DNA from: Siphlonurus alternatus
Taxonomy: Eukaryota; Arthropoda; Insecta; Ephemeroptera; Siphlonuridae
Assembly (NCBI GenBank): GCA_949825025.1
Contig: OX463786.1
Span: 21,910,365-21,974,364 of the forward strand
Length of the DNA stretch: 64,000 nucleotides
Direction of reading: 5' to 3'
Positions 59,068 through 60,714 of the stretch are shown here, piece after piece. Every line of letters starts with the position of its first letter. The stretch's first letter is position 1. The notes beneath the pieces are model-generated. The model saw only the letters and a program-made list of their open reading frames with translations, searched no databases and was not told where the DNA came from. A program made the translations under genes and the position numbers.

Positions 59068-59838
59068 AATACTGCACCGTGTGACATACGCCAGAATATC
59101 GTTAGTATAAATTGCAATGGATCAAAGTAAATTTGTTCTACGTAATGAAATTAAATTTGCAATTCTATTTTATACATCACTGTAAATTTTTTTTAAAATT
59201 TTCTAAAATTTACATTTATACACTAATGGGCTTACGGGATATCATTATTATTATGTACTGTGTATAATGTCGACCGGTGCAAAGTTATGCTACCCTGAAT
59301 TTTTTCAGATTTTTTAGAGCCCATGCAGGAACTATTTTTTAAAAATTATTGAAATTCCTTTTTGTGACGTCACGAGACGCCGCTCGTTAAGAAAAATATA
59401 GGACTTGCCGCCTTGTGACGTCACAAAAAGTGATTTCAATAATATTTGAAAAAATAGTTTCAGGTCTCAAAATAATCAGGGTAGCATAACTTTGCACCCT
59501 CTATTATATCCATTTCTGTAATAACAAAAATTGAGGTCGATACTCCATCCTGCCGATTTACACACAACACTCACCCGTCTCGCTGTAGATGACACGAAAA
59601 TCCTGCCGATTTACAAGCCACACAACATTATGGACTCACCCGTCTCGCTGTAGATGACCCGGAAAGAGTCCGAGTGGAGATGTCCGAAGAATTGTCCCAC
59701 GATGATGCTGGCGTACTTGCGGACGATCTGAAGGTATCTGCGATTGTAGCGATCCTGGAACGAACCTTCGTACGAACCGCCGTTGTTTGAAGTGTATCGT
59801 TCATCAGCACCAGGGGGGGCGTGGCCAATCAGGTACAC
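9725..59838 (-). CDS. SMPDL3: Acid sphingomyelinase-like phosphodiesterase (SMPDL3 family), last three exons, gene partial
   Basis: Coding join on the minus strand: 59838-59640, 15217-15105, 10192-9725. Frames and GT/AG borders agree at both joins. The protein reads [10 protein letters not shown], then [19 protein letters not shown], then [13 protein letters not shown], then [12 protein letters not shown] and a Cys-containing C-terminal domain. Family knowledge: SMPDL3A/B are secreted or GPI-anchored calcineurin-like metallophosphodiesterases acting on nucleotides or lipids. The His of IGH and the GH.H motif are metal or catalytic ligands in acid sphingomyelinase relatives. The N-terminal half of the metallophosphatase domain lies beyond 64000. 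Assignment to A or B type is not possible. The first intron in the window is 44.4 kb and full of repeats; the second is 4.9 kb. Confidence 0.9.
10319..10649. repeat. Foldback family B, copy B1
   Basis: Arms have TTATTGCAGAAATGAATAGA and GGGTACCAAATTATGC and their complements. The asymmetric centre GGAGGCGTCAATAGGCGTC marks the family. It lies in the last SMPDL3 intron, about 125 bases before the terminal exon's acceptor. Confidence 0.92.
11184..11503. repeat. Foldback family A, copy A3
   Basis: Starts GGAGTATTGTCCTCAA. The arms mirror each other with GAGCCCGGGAAGTATT and the centre is GTGACGTCACGCGGCGGC ... CGTGACGTCAC. Confidence 0.93.
11641..11748. repeat. Foldback family D, copy 2 (right arm truncated)
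   Basis: GGGTGCGATTCACGAATTAA, then AGCCAGGTTTCTAACCACGT, then the mirrored AAACGTGGTTAAGC, after which similarity stops. Confidence 0.85.
12276..12517 (+). mobile_element. Family E element, copy E1
   Basis: Starts CCCTAGTTGAAAAATTACAT and ends ATGAAATTTACTTCAATTCG. The inner sequence (CACACGTCT-like, GTGAGGATGAAAT, AGGAATTAGACGA) is shared by about ten copies in both orientations. Short imperfect terminal inverted repeats (CCCTAGTTGAAA / TTTCAACTTGGG type) suggest a MITE rather than a SINE. Confidence 0.85.
12520..14110. other. SMPDL3 intron, A+T-rich
   Basis: No gene recognised. An isolated TGACGTCA lies at 13041-13048. Confidence 0.6.
14119..14320 (+). repeat. 55-base tandem repeat, about 3.7 units
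   Basis: The unit includes AAAATGGAGTTATATCGTTT, then CTATTTATTTAGACATTTAA, then TTTAGATGTGATT. The period is exactly 55 (anchors at 14121, 14176, 14231, 14286). Function unknown; a minisatellite in an intron. Confidence 0.93.
14709..14856. repeat. Foldback family D, copy 3
   Basis: GGGTGCGATTCACGAAGTAG on the left and CTTCGTGAATTGCAAC on the right. Inner TAACCACGTTTAACTAGATG is mirrored by TAGTTAAACGTGGTTA. Confidence 0.9.
15105..15217 (-). CDS. SMPDL3: SMPDL3 penultimate exon
   Basis: 113 bases. Acceptor GTTGTTTCAG, donor CAG|GTAAAG. It completes the split Gly and encodes [20 protein letters not shown] and then [17 protein letters not shown]. The VAPSVTPW and NPGLRLY blocks are family signatures. 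It is G+C-rich compared with flanking DNA. Confidence 0.92.
15299..15422. repeat. Half copy of foldback family H in SMPDL3 intron
   Basis: TTGAGTTGTGACGTCAGCAA, then GGACTAAATTTCCTACTTCG, then AATAATGCAAATGTTGAT. It matches the right half of the complete element at 17416-17762. It starts about 80 bases upstream of the penultimate exon's acceptor. Confidence 0.85.
15522..15880. repeat. Foldback family G, copy G3 (left end lost)
   Basis: GTAAACCTTAGCAAATTTAC on the left is mirrored by TGAATTTGCTAAGGTTTAC. The right end GTGTTATCTCTACCTTA matches complete copies at 55615 and 59909. Confidence 0.88.
16283..16535 (-). mobile_element. Family E element, copy E2
   Basis: Starts ACCCGAGTTGAAATAAATTT and ends TTTTTCAACTAGAG. 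Reverse orientation relative to E1. Confidence 0.85.
16553..16762 (+). mobile_element. 5S-derived SINE, subfamily 2, copy S2 (3' truncated)
   Basis: The decayed head reads GTTCTTGTTAGGTCACCAAA, then CAAGCAACGCCAAGCGTG, then TTGGATAGGTGACC. The body GGGGTAAATTCATCTCACTT is shared with S8 (62062) and differs from subfamily 1. Confidence 0.82.
16763..17415. other. A+T-rich intron DNA
   Basis: Nothing recognised. Confidence 0.6.
17416..17762. repeat. Foldback family H, complete copy
   Basis: Ends TTAAAGGTATACAGGC and GCCTGTATACCTTTAA, then mirrored arms (CAAATTACAAATTAGACAG and complement). The centre has three TGACGTCA octamers, two within a direct repeat of GTCCTTGATGACGTCAC. The TTAA at each end could be part of the terminal repeat or a target site. 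Confidence 0.92.
18183..18432 (+). mobile_element. Family E element, copy E3 (good full copy)
   Basis: Starts CCCTAGTTGAAAAATTACGT and ends TTTATTTCAATTTGGG. About 250 bases; used as the reference for the family. Confidence 0.88.
19161..19298. repeat. Foldback family D, copy 4
   Basis: GGGTGCGATTCACGAAGCAG on the left and CTTCGTGAATTGCACTC on the right, with the same inner mirror as other D copies. Confidence 0.9.
19350..19676. repeat. Foldback family B, copy B2
   Basis: Ends ATGGACAACATACATGAA and TGCATGCAGGTTGTCCAT. Centre GGAGGCGTCAATAGGCGTC. Confidence 0.92.
20087..20192. repeat. Partial copy of the 56126-56415 foldback
   Basis: AATTAAGTACTACATCGCCA, then AACAATGAAAAAGG, then ACAATGGTTTGTTACAACCA match the right half of the element at 56126-56415. 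Confidence 0.75.
20212..20540. repeat. Foldback family B, copy B3 (opposite orientation)
   Basis: Arms as in B1. The centre reads GACGCCTATTGACGCCTCC, the complement of B1, so the element is inserted in the other direction. Confidence 0.9.
20900..21141. repeat. Foldback family F, copy 2 (left arm and centre only)
   Basis: CGCCACGAGACTGTTGGGTT, then TTACCTCCCCTCACTTCCCC, then CGTACGCTCTAAAGCATTG, as in copy 1. The centre is inverted relative to copy 1. It ends at the target duplication of the ORF1-only LINE. Confidence 0.87.
21156..22857 (-). mobile_element. Non-autonomous LINE derivative: 5' leader, ORF1, 3' tail, no ORF2
   Basis: A 1.7 kb unit flanked by a 13-base direct repeat TAATTATTTTTTT (21142-21154 and 22858-22870). 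Read on the minus strand it has a 56-base leader, an intact ORF1 (22801-21398), a 200-base A+T-rich 3' region, a hairpin (ATCTCATT/AATGAGAT, 21187-21205) and a tail of TTGAATC heptamers (21156-21174). Hairpin plus short tandem tail is typical of CR1/L2-type non-LTR elements. No endonuclease or reverse transcriptase region is present. The target duplication shows it inserted in this form. Confidence 0.82.
21398..22801 (-). CDS. LINE ORF1 protein with N-terminal 2A-like motif
   Basis: 467 codons, uninterrupted. Residues ~39-51 are hydrophobic and lead into GIESNPGP (52-59), a 2A-like ribosome-skipping motif with Gly where most have Asp. Residues ~70-130 form a coiled coil ([20 protein letters not shown]). 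From ~133, [10 protein letters not shown] begins an RRM-like RNA-binding domain like that of L1/CR1 ORF1 proteins. A Pro/Ser-rich linker (~265-365) and a basic C-terminus follow. The end, [12 protein letters not shown], resembles the opening strand of the ORF2 endonuclease, suggesting ORF2 was deleted right after its start. Expected role: RNA-binding chaperone of a retrotransposon. Clade not certain. Confidence 0.85.
   Translation of the reverse strand: MGVDLSVWRARIGSHCVSVSRVCSLKKINLLNAYKFEFYHGLITAILLIAAGIESNPGPTNDPGVCAYINEKFAALRCEFKKDMAALRYQFAAHEIKNKNQIDNLQQKIESLAHDNKNLKNKVASLERQQRKNNVIIFGIPDPLNSECCNDTVKNICDKMDMKLPEGAIIDSFRLGKAKGNRPILCKFSTFFQKQELMQKSKSCENITVLHDLTKQDRIDRKKLKPKLDNARSRGFRAVIRDGKLIIDGTAFSKEDAATIQSGTTGNPAQNQPLTPRSRAPPQQVSVSSCSEDDELENATPQPSPSAAPVRTAARLSPRPSRKKKQTTNPLPAVPPSPDALMDAARMMQESPSRPLSPSLSITVPPPTAEKRSNNMRRCRVLALPRSKQKLIDFIPKNAKKLCQLKNISTSSPVKSFENMSKNLKFVNDETIKSVYKFGHTCVTRSRRKNFESRKRLNCGHLNILSD
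23056..23080 (-). repeat. SINE core fragment
   Basis: GACTGAGGGAACTGTGGAAA is the complement of the conserved middle of the 5S-type SINE (TTTCCACGGTTCCCTCAGTC-like). Very short; a relic. Confidence 0.45.
23102..23236. repeat. Foldback family J, copy 1
   Basis: Ends CGTACAGTCGTC and GGCGACTGTACA. The inner GCCTTGTTAATCA is mirrored as TGATTAACAAGGC. Related copies at 24018 and 55199. Confidence 0.87.
23237..24017. other. A+T-rich intron DNA
   Basis: Only a second SINE-core relic (CTGAGGGAACTGTGG, 23671-23685) stands out. Confidence 0.55.
24018..24148. repeat. Foldback family J, copy 2
   Basis: GACTCCTTGCCTCTGAAAAT on the left and TTTTCAGAGCCGAGGAGTGT on the right. The inner CAGCCTTGTTAATCAC is mirrored by TAATTAAAAAGGCTG. 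Confidence 0.87.
24214..24442. repeat. Foldback family A, copy A4 (3' arm truncated)
   Basis: Starts GGAGTATCAACCTCAATTTT. The centre has two TGACGTCA. Similarity stops at ATAGTTTCCGG. Its orientation is inverted relative to A3 (GAGACGCCGCTCC first). Confidence 0.9.
24450..25770. other. A+T-rich intron DNA
   Basis: No gene or repeat recognised in about 1.3 kb. Confidence 0.6.
25776..26110. repeat. Foldback family B, copy B4
   Basis: Starts ATGGACAACCTAAATGAAAT. Centre GGAGGCGTCAATAGGCGTC, ends GCAATGAAAAATTTTCATG then GTTGTCC. Confidence 0.92.
26111..26869. other. A+T-rich intron DNA
   Basis: Nothing recognised. Confidence 0.6.
26870..27133. repeat. Repeat family I, copy 1
   Basis: Begins AGAGGCTTCAAGTCAGCTGA and ends GCAGCCTCTAA. 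The interior includes TGTTCCCACCGTCCTATCTA and AACATGGAGGCTTATGGAG. Related stretches at 47480-47600 and 57000-57225. Confidence 0.75.
27293..27726. repeat. Foldback interrupted by a family A element
   Basis: TAGCTCTGTTCATAAATACG on the left is mirrored by TTTACGAACAGAGCTA on the right. Between them sits A5 (27386-27702), so an older foldback was hit by a younger one. Confidence 0.85.
27386..27702. repeat. Foldback family A, copy A5 (nested)
   Basis: TGGAGTACAATTTTTTTT on the left and TTGAGGTCGGTACTC on the right, arms with GAAATGGATAGAGGGTGCAA. Centre octamers are degenerate (GACGCCAC, GACGTTAT). Confidence 0.9.
28322..28636. repeat. Foldback family A, copy A6
   Basis: Ends GAGTATTGTCCTCAA and TTGAGGACAATACTC are perfect complements. 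Two TGACGTCA at the centre. The best-preserved terminal repeat of the family. Confidence 0.94.
28648..28972 (-). mobile_element. Family E element, copy E4 (with extra end fragment)
   Basis: The main copy is 28697-28972 in reverse (AAGTTGAAATAAATTTCATC to TTTTTCAACTAGGG). A forward fragment of the other end (AACTCATCCTTAACACGTCT) precedes it at 28648. Confidence 0.83.
29473..29628 (-). mobile_element. Family E element, decayed copy
   Basis: CTATTTTGCATCATTTACAA, then GAAATGTTAGGAATATTGTC, then CCTCACTTTGAGCGAAGATT align with the E consensus; the ends are gone. Confidence 0.7.
31205..31325. repeat. Perfect-type hairpin, 55-base arms
   Basis: AGGCCTGTTCGTAAACCCTG on the left, its complement on the right, and about 11 bases of loop (GTACATGCGAT). 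About one mismatch in the arms. Present only in the first unit of the composite element, so it entered after or was lost from the second. Confidence 0.93.
32434..32601. repeat. G-run terminal inverted-repeat insert (GCGCGGATCC)
   Basis: GCGCGGATCCAGGGGGGG on the left, CCCC-run ... GGATCCGCGC on the right, inner C-runs. TGAAAACA occurs on both sides (32421 and 32603), a likely target duplication. The first unit of the host element (near 31621) lacks this insert. Confidence 0.88.
32911..32965 (-). repeat. Possible LINE 3' tail relic
   Basis: On the minus strand TTGTATTATGTACAGCCACA, then AGAGAAATAAATAAATAAA, a layout like the 3' end of the LINE at 36419. Very short. Confidence 0.35.
33326..33897. 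other. A+T-rich intron DNA
   Basis: Nothing recognised. Confidence 0.55.
33898..33955 (+). repeat. (CT)n microsatellite, about 29 units
   Basis: Uninterrupted dinucleotide run, followed by AGCCTAAG. Confidence 0.98.
34612..34771. repeat. Short TIR element
   Basis: GTTTAAAAAGTGTCT on the left and AGACACTTTTTAAAC on the right, 160 bases apart, with a non-palindromic interior holding a TGACGTCA. A MITE candidate seen once. Confidence 0.65.
34772..36418. other. A+T-rich intron DNA
   Basis: About 1.6 kb without recognised gene or repeat. Confidence 0.55.
36640..36845 (+). repeat. TA/CA/ATAC compound microsatellite in LINE 3' region
   Basis: Alternating TATA, CATA and CACA runs of about 200 bases, open in several frames on both strands purely because of its composition. 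It lies between the ORF2 stop and the LINE tail. Confidence 0.95.
36886..39708 (-). CDS. LINE ORF2: partial AP-endonuclease plus reverse transcriptase
   Basis: 940 codons with no stop. Residues ~50-60 SIYRPP, 108-115 AGDVNLNL and 175-177 SDH are apurinic-type endonuclease motifs; the first ~80 residues of that domain are missing. RT motifs in order: NYRPIS (489-494), [12 protein letters not shown] (559-570, catalytic Asp), GIPQGG (625-630), KYADDI (655-660, catalytic Asp pair). A C-terminal part with [10 protein letters not shown] follows. Function: target-primed reverse transcription of its own RNA. The ATG at 39708 is only the first Met in the frame, not the native start. The long open frame suggests a recent insertion. 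Confidence 0.9.
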   Translation of the reverse strand: MIVSYYCRDIQKCGGVVILSRKGSNINDIKIKSIESVFECCIAKLVINKTTNIYFASIYRPPNISRVMKKIQNFDNTENNIKPFLKEFEMLCKKLIKYCKNNDDFFIIAGDVNLNLFIDDANVILYKDILDSYKLEIVNSSATRETMKTATLIDHIIKSTSAINTNYKTEKTTLSDHNYTIVTITLNNSKNIDKIQEKQFYYKRIFDKCNLDNFLLLLIREEWNDLLNPDLNSNERWSKFLEIFIYHFNEAFPVVKRKISSNKNKPSWILNNPHLYEQGISLKRLHYDVKFTDPNLESTYKKEMKSYKQNMATAKFKENDHEIKGANNKIKATWNIINKECKTKKTNVNNKNNYELCINSVTITDPKLICNLFNNFFVKTIENIITEKFPFNYSNTLIIVDSDKSKTKLNFCSIDPIYILNRMKSLPNKYAAGPDEIPYTVVKYCASVLSVPLSNLINHSISDGIFPDCLKDSKIYATHKKGPTFIIDNYRPISNTSVFGKLFENTLDDQITDYQTENHLIAPCQHGFLKDRSTDTALFDLLSHVYMAIDNKLFCIAIFFDLSKAFDSLNKDVLLNKFDNMGIGVSSRNLLDSYLTNRQQYVELNSNSNGQNITYKSDKLPITLGIPQGGKMSATLFNTGTNDLSDHVKNAVLVKYADDITAIITAEAEDELIRKIKLTIEEVHTWCTNNKLILNSTKTEYIQFHSPRQIPLNSYLLQLAGKTIKRAESVKFLGIHINESLDWSLHVNAICKKINSANFMLYTIRNHVSHETLLTIYYAYVYPHLAYGIINWGCKSELLNRCFVLQKRALRTILRIPKGQSCVSHFKANKMLTVPCIYILNCASFKKNHPNFYVQNDGYHDYNTRNKSNVVTERHNTQFFKNCAMYQTAKFYEFLPACLKEIKTSKLFRTKLKNVLINKEFYSIKAFESNKMSEKVLSGL
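39841..40132 (-). mobile_element. Family E element, copy E5
   Basis: CCCAAGTTGAAATAAATTTC to TTTTTCAACTAGGG. It has a 30-base internal duplication around AAAGAATTGTAGATATTAAT. It lies about 125 bases beyond the LINE's truncated 5' end. Confidence 0.88.
40436..40764. repeat. Foldback family B, copy B5 (opposite orientation)
   Basis: ATGGACAACATACATTAAAA on the left and GATTGTCCAT on the right. Centre GACGCCTATTGACGCCTCC. Confidence 0.92.
40765..41740. other. A+T-rich intron DNA
   Basis: No gene recognised. Confidence 0.55.
41745..42012 (+). mobile_element. 5S-derived SINE, subfamily 1, copy S3 (5' and internal deletions)
   Basis: AGATTACCGAAGTCAAGCAA, then GATGGATGGGTGACCATTTT, then AGCTACAGCGACCATCCTGA. 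The head is missing its first ~30 bases and the middle is shortened; the tail matches S4. Confidence 0.85.
42332..42736 (-). mobile_element. 5S-derived SINE, subfamily 1, copy S4 (full length, with target duplication)
   Basis: Flanked by the 13-base direct repeat TTGTCTAATATAT (42319-42331 and 42737-42749). Read on the minus strand: GGGAGGTGTGGCGCAGTGCG, then the 5S-like GTCTCGTCAGATCACCGAAG, CAAGCAACGCCGCGCGTG and TTGGATGGGTGACC, then the body with CTGAGGTTTCCACGTTTCCC, ending GGGTTTGATTAAAAAC and an A-run. An intact polymerase III internal promoter of 5S type is visible. Reference copy for the family. Confidence 0.92.
42921..43032 (+). mobile_element. Family E element, 3' fragment E6
   Basis: GATGAGGAAAAAATACGTAA, then GTGCAAAATAGGAGGAAATT, then AAAGATGAAATTCGGG. 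Confidence 0.8.
43476..43602 (+). mobile_element. Family E element, 3' fragment E7
   Basis: GAGGAAAGAAGACGTTATCT, then AAAATAGGAGGAAATTAGAC, then AAATTTATTTCAACTTAG. Confidence 0.8.
43603..44477. other. A+T-rich intron DNA
   Basis: Nothing recognised. Confidence 0.55.
44478..44693. repeat. Imperfect inverted repeat
   Basis: Left GTACAGTTATGGTAAA ... AAATGGCAACACTGT is mirrored by ACAGTGTTGCCATTCAG ... TTTACCTTAACTGTAC. Arms ~85 bases, about 75% paired by eye. An open frame crosses it but has no family resemblance. Confidence 0.78.
44694..47030. other. A+T-rich intron DNA
   Basis: About 2.3 kb with no recognised gene, RNA or repeat family. Confidence 0.5.
47035..47042 (+). promoter_or_regulatory. 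TATA-box-like TATATAAG with possible initiator
   Basis: TATATAAG is followed 10-30 bases later by CACTGACGG and then less A+T-rich sequence (CATCAAAGAAGATCATCAGA). It has the look of a core promoter and 5' leader, but no coding exon was found downstream on the plus strand. Confidence 0.22.
47480..47600. repeat. Repeat family I, copy 2 (partial)
   Basis: AGGCTTCAAGTCAGCTGATT, then GTGTTCCCACTGTCCTATCT match copy 1 at 26870. Confidence 0.75.
47724..47872. repeat. Foldback family K, copy 1
   Basis: Ends TAAGCCGGTATTACACGATG and ATCGTGTAATACCGGCTTTA. The inner CCTTGCAAGAAAATTTCATC is mirrored. Arms ~65 bases. Confidence 0.92.
47873..48675. other. A+T-rich intron DNA between two family K foldbacks
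   Basis: Nothing recognised. Confidence 0.55.
48676..48835. repeat. Foldback family K, copy 2
   Basis: TTAAGCCTATATTACACGAT on the left and ATCGTGTAATACCGGCTTTA on the right, about 800 bases from copy 1. Confidence 0.92.
49204..49455 (-). mobile_element. Family E element, copy E8
   Basis: Starts in AAATTTAATCTTTTATTTGC and ends TGTTTCAACTAGAA. The left terminal repeat is lost. Confidence 0.83.
49456..50965. other. A+T-rich intron DNA
   Basis: Includes a (GA)n run at 49766-49792 and a G-run near 50919-50929; otherwise nothing recognised. Confidence 0.55.
49766..49792 (+). repeat. (GA)n microsatellite
   Basis: About 13 GA units. Confidence 0.95.
50966..51316. repeat. Foldback, 350 bases, adjoining the large foldback
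   Basis: Ends AAGTGTAAGGTAACATGCCC and GGGCGTGTTACCTTACACTT. Long mirrored core with GATGTAGAGGAGAAC, CAGGTGTACAAATTCGA and TTAAATTAGTCAACTTTAAA. Arms ~165 bases with small indels. Confidence 0.92.
51355..53132. mobile_element. Large foldback element, 1.78 kb, with CCAACGCGTTGG subterminal repeats
   Basis: Ends TGTTGGCATCCGGACGCGAA and TTCGCGTCCGGATGCCAACA. Left arm 51355-52013 and right arm ~52435-53132 pair for about 650 bases around a 420-base loop. Each arm's outer 250 bases hold ATCCCAACGCGTTGGG and CGGAACAAA units in alternation. The inner arms contain TTCACCGCGAACCGCGA-type sequence. No transposase frame; open frames in it are just the repeats. Inserted in a TATATA tract on both sides. 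Confidence 0.9.
52277..52434. repeat. Half of the 56126 foldback inside the loop of the large foldback
   Basis: AAAGTCTTCTGCTCGTTGTT, then TAATGTCTGTCGCGTGAAA, then ATGACCGTTAATTATGAAGT match 56128-56285 closely. Confidence 0.88.
53311..53530 (-). mobile_element. 5S-derived SINE, copy S5 (3' truncated, decayed)
   Basis: On the minus strand GGCGCAGTGCATTGATCGG, then CTCGTTAGATAATTGAAGTC, then AGATGGGTGACCATTC, with a body ending near CCCTCAGTCAA. Confidence 0.83.
53531..54203. other. A+T-rich intron DNA
   Basis: Nothing recognised. Confidence 0.55.
54204..54460 (+). mobile_element. Family E element, copy E9
   Basis: CCCTAGTTGAAAAATTAGGT to AAATTTATTTCAAGTCAGG. Full length. Confidence 0.87.
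54461..55198. other. A+T-rich intron DNA
   Basis: Nothing recognised. Confidence 0.55.
55199..55525. repeat. Foldback family J, copy 3, interrupted
   Basis: TGTACACTCGTCGCCTTAG on the left and CTAGGCGACGACTGTACAT on the right. The middle is split by the element at 55243-55459. Confidence 0.85.
55243..55459. mobile_element. Nested TIR element with TA ends (mariner-like MITE)
   Basis: TACAGTCAAATTAATTT on the left and AATTAACTTGACTGTA on the right. Inner CCGGAAGTAGCCGGAAGTGT is mirrored by ACACTTCCGGCTACTTCCGG. The TA dinucleotide at both ends fits a Tc1/mariner-type target duplication. Inserted inside foldback J3. Confidence 0.85.
55615..55977. repeat. Foldback family G, copy G2
   Basis: AAGGTAGAGATAATATCGAT on the left and GCGTTATCTGTACCTT on the right. 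TAAACCTTAGCAAATTCACA is mirrored by TGTGAATTTGCTAAGG-type sequence. Arms ~140 bases. Confidence 0.9.
56126..56415. repeat. Foldback family L, complete copy
   Basis: ACACAAAGTCTTCTGCTCGT on the left and AGTAGAAGACTTTGGTGT on the right. The arms are imperfect mirrors (CATGGGACGGTTG / CGTCGTCCCATG). Fragments of it lie at 20087 and 52277. Confidence 0.83.
56755..56990 (+). mobile_element. 5S-derived SINE, subfamily 1, copy S6 (interrupted)
   Basis: GTGGCGCAGTGCGTTTGACC, then GTCTCGTCAGATCACTGAAG, then TTTGATGGGTGACC, then the body to CCACGTTTCCTTCAGT. After that point family I sequence follows, so the SINE tail was replaced. Confidence 0.88.
57000..57225. repeat. Repeat family I, copy 3
   Basis: AAATAGGTTCTTGATTCAAT, then AACATGGTGGCTTATGGTGA, then GCCTCTA at the end, matching copy 1. 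Confidence 0.75.
57686..57790 (-). mobile_element. SINE subfamily 2, 3' end fragment S7
   Basis: CAAGGATACACCCTTAAGAG, then CTTACAGCTCACAACGGGGT, then GGCCACGGCCCGTTACACAT is the complement of the last 100 bases of S8. Confidence 0.85.
57791..59022. other. A+T-rich intron DNA
   Basis: Nothing recognised apart from short homopolymers. Confidence 0.55.
59023..59065 (+). repeat. (TC)n microsatellite
   Basis: About 21 TC units. Confidence 0.95.
59271..59547. repeat. Foldback family A, copy A7 (left end truncated)
   Basis: GTGCAAAGTTATGCTACCCT to ATTGAGGTCGATACTCC. Two TGACGTCA. The right end lies 92 bases from the SMPDL3 exon and abuts the duplicated donor segment. Confidence 0.9.
59547..59665. 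repeat. Tandem duplication covering the SMPDL3 exon end and donor site
   Basis: Two adjacent copies, 59547-59599 and 59600-59665, both begin ATCCTGCCGATTTACA and both contain CACAACA, CTCACCCGTCTCGCTG and TAGATGAC. The second copy is the real exon end; the first repeats about 25 coding bases and the donor (GGTGAG on the minus strand). The outer copy abuts foldback A7, so the duplication may have arisen with or after that insertion. Confidence 0.85.
59640..59838 (-). CDS. SMPDL3: SMPDL3 exon with GH.H metal-binding motif
   Basis: 199 bases. Acceptor TTGTCCCACAG before 59838, donor ACGG|GTGAGT. It encodes [20 protein letters not shown], then a 20-residue linker, then [20 protein letters not shown] and [14 protein letters not shown]. 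The Gly codon at the end is split G|GT across the intron. The donor region is tandemly duplicated just downstream (see 59547-59665). Confidence 0.92.
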
Positions 59839-59908
59839 CTGTGGGACAACCAATCAGGATTGAGCAAGGTATGACTATGAATCAGATGTGCATTAGAATT
59901 TAAGGTAA

Positions 59909-60267
59909 AAAGGTAGAGATAACGCCGATCAGCTGTTTGACGTACTCGCCTTTGATTATCCTGTAAACCTTAGCAAATTCACAAAAATTCTGATTTTTTT
60001 TTTATTAGGCAGATATTAGTGCCTAAAAGCCATAGAAAAAGTTTCAAAACAATTTAACGAGCCGATTTTTTAAATTAAGTTTTTAGTTTATTCTCTCCAT
60101 AAGAAAGCCCTATGCTGAAAATTGAAAAAAAAAAAAAAATTGGACCGAAGAATTGTTTTGAATTTTTTTATCTGCCTAATTTCAGAATTTTTGTGAATTT
60201 GCTAAGGTTTACATGTTAGTTAATGGGGACTACGTCAAACAGCTGATTCGTGTTATCTCTACCTTAT
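59909..60267. repeat. Foldback family G, copy G1
   Basis: AAGGTAGAGATAACGCCGAT on the left and GTGTTATCTCTACCTTA on the right, arms ~140 bases. It lies 70 bases upstream of the SMPDL3 exon's acceptor. Confidence 0.91.
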
Positions 60268-60453
60268 ATAAAAATGTTCGATACAGCTATACTTTAACAT
60301 GGCCAGTTTATTGACACAATTTTGTTTAGCGCCCGCAGCAACAAAAATTATGCAACCCTCTTTACATGTAAGCTACGCAGGTTGCATAAAATTTAGGCAA
60401 GCGTATCATCGCAAAATCGTGTCTGTAATGCTTGAAAGAGCGTAAGTGAAGTG

Positions 60454-60645
60454 TTAGGTGGCGTCCCAAATGTCCATTCTCGCCTACTACCCTACCCTAC
60501 CCTACCCTACCCTTCCCTACAATGGCGGCGAAATTTAGGGCGCATCATATGCGCCCTACTTATATAGCGGCCATATTGGAGGGGAGGGGAAAGTTCATTT
60601 AGGGCCCCTACAGGGGACGAGAAAGTGATTTGGGACGCCACCTTA
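60454..60645. mobile_element. PIF/Harbinger-like MITE with CCTAC repeats
   Basis: TTA then GGTGGCGTCCCAAATG on the left; ATTTGGGACGCCACC then TTA on the right. The 3-base TTA duplication and G-rich 15-base terminal repeat fit PIF/Harbinger elements. The left arm has five tandem CCTAC pentamers; the right arm has AGGGGAGGGGAAAG. The inner GGGCGCATCATATGCGCCC is a perfect small hairpin. Confidence 0.87.
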
Positions 60646-60714
60646 TTTTATTTTTACAGTGTTGGCTTACTACAGCATATTCTGCTATTAGTGTAATCAT
60701 TCAAACTTAACAAC

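Noticed and set aside
59628..59828. Second minus-strand frame over the SMPDL3 exon
   Set aside because: Out of frame with the conserved [12 protein letters not shown] reading.
60490..60520. Telomere-like array
   Set aside because: The unit is CCTAC, not the arthropod CCTAA, only five units, and it lies inside a MITE.
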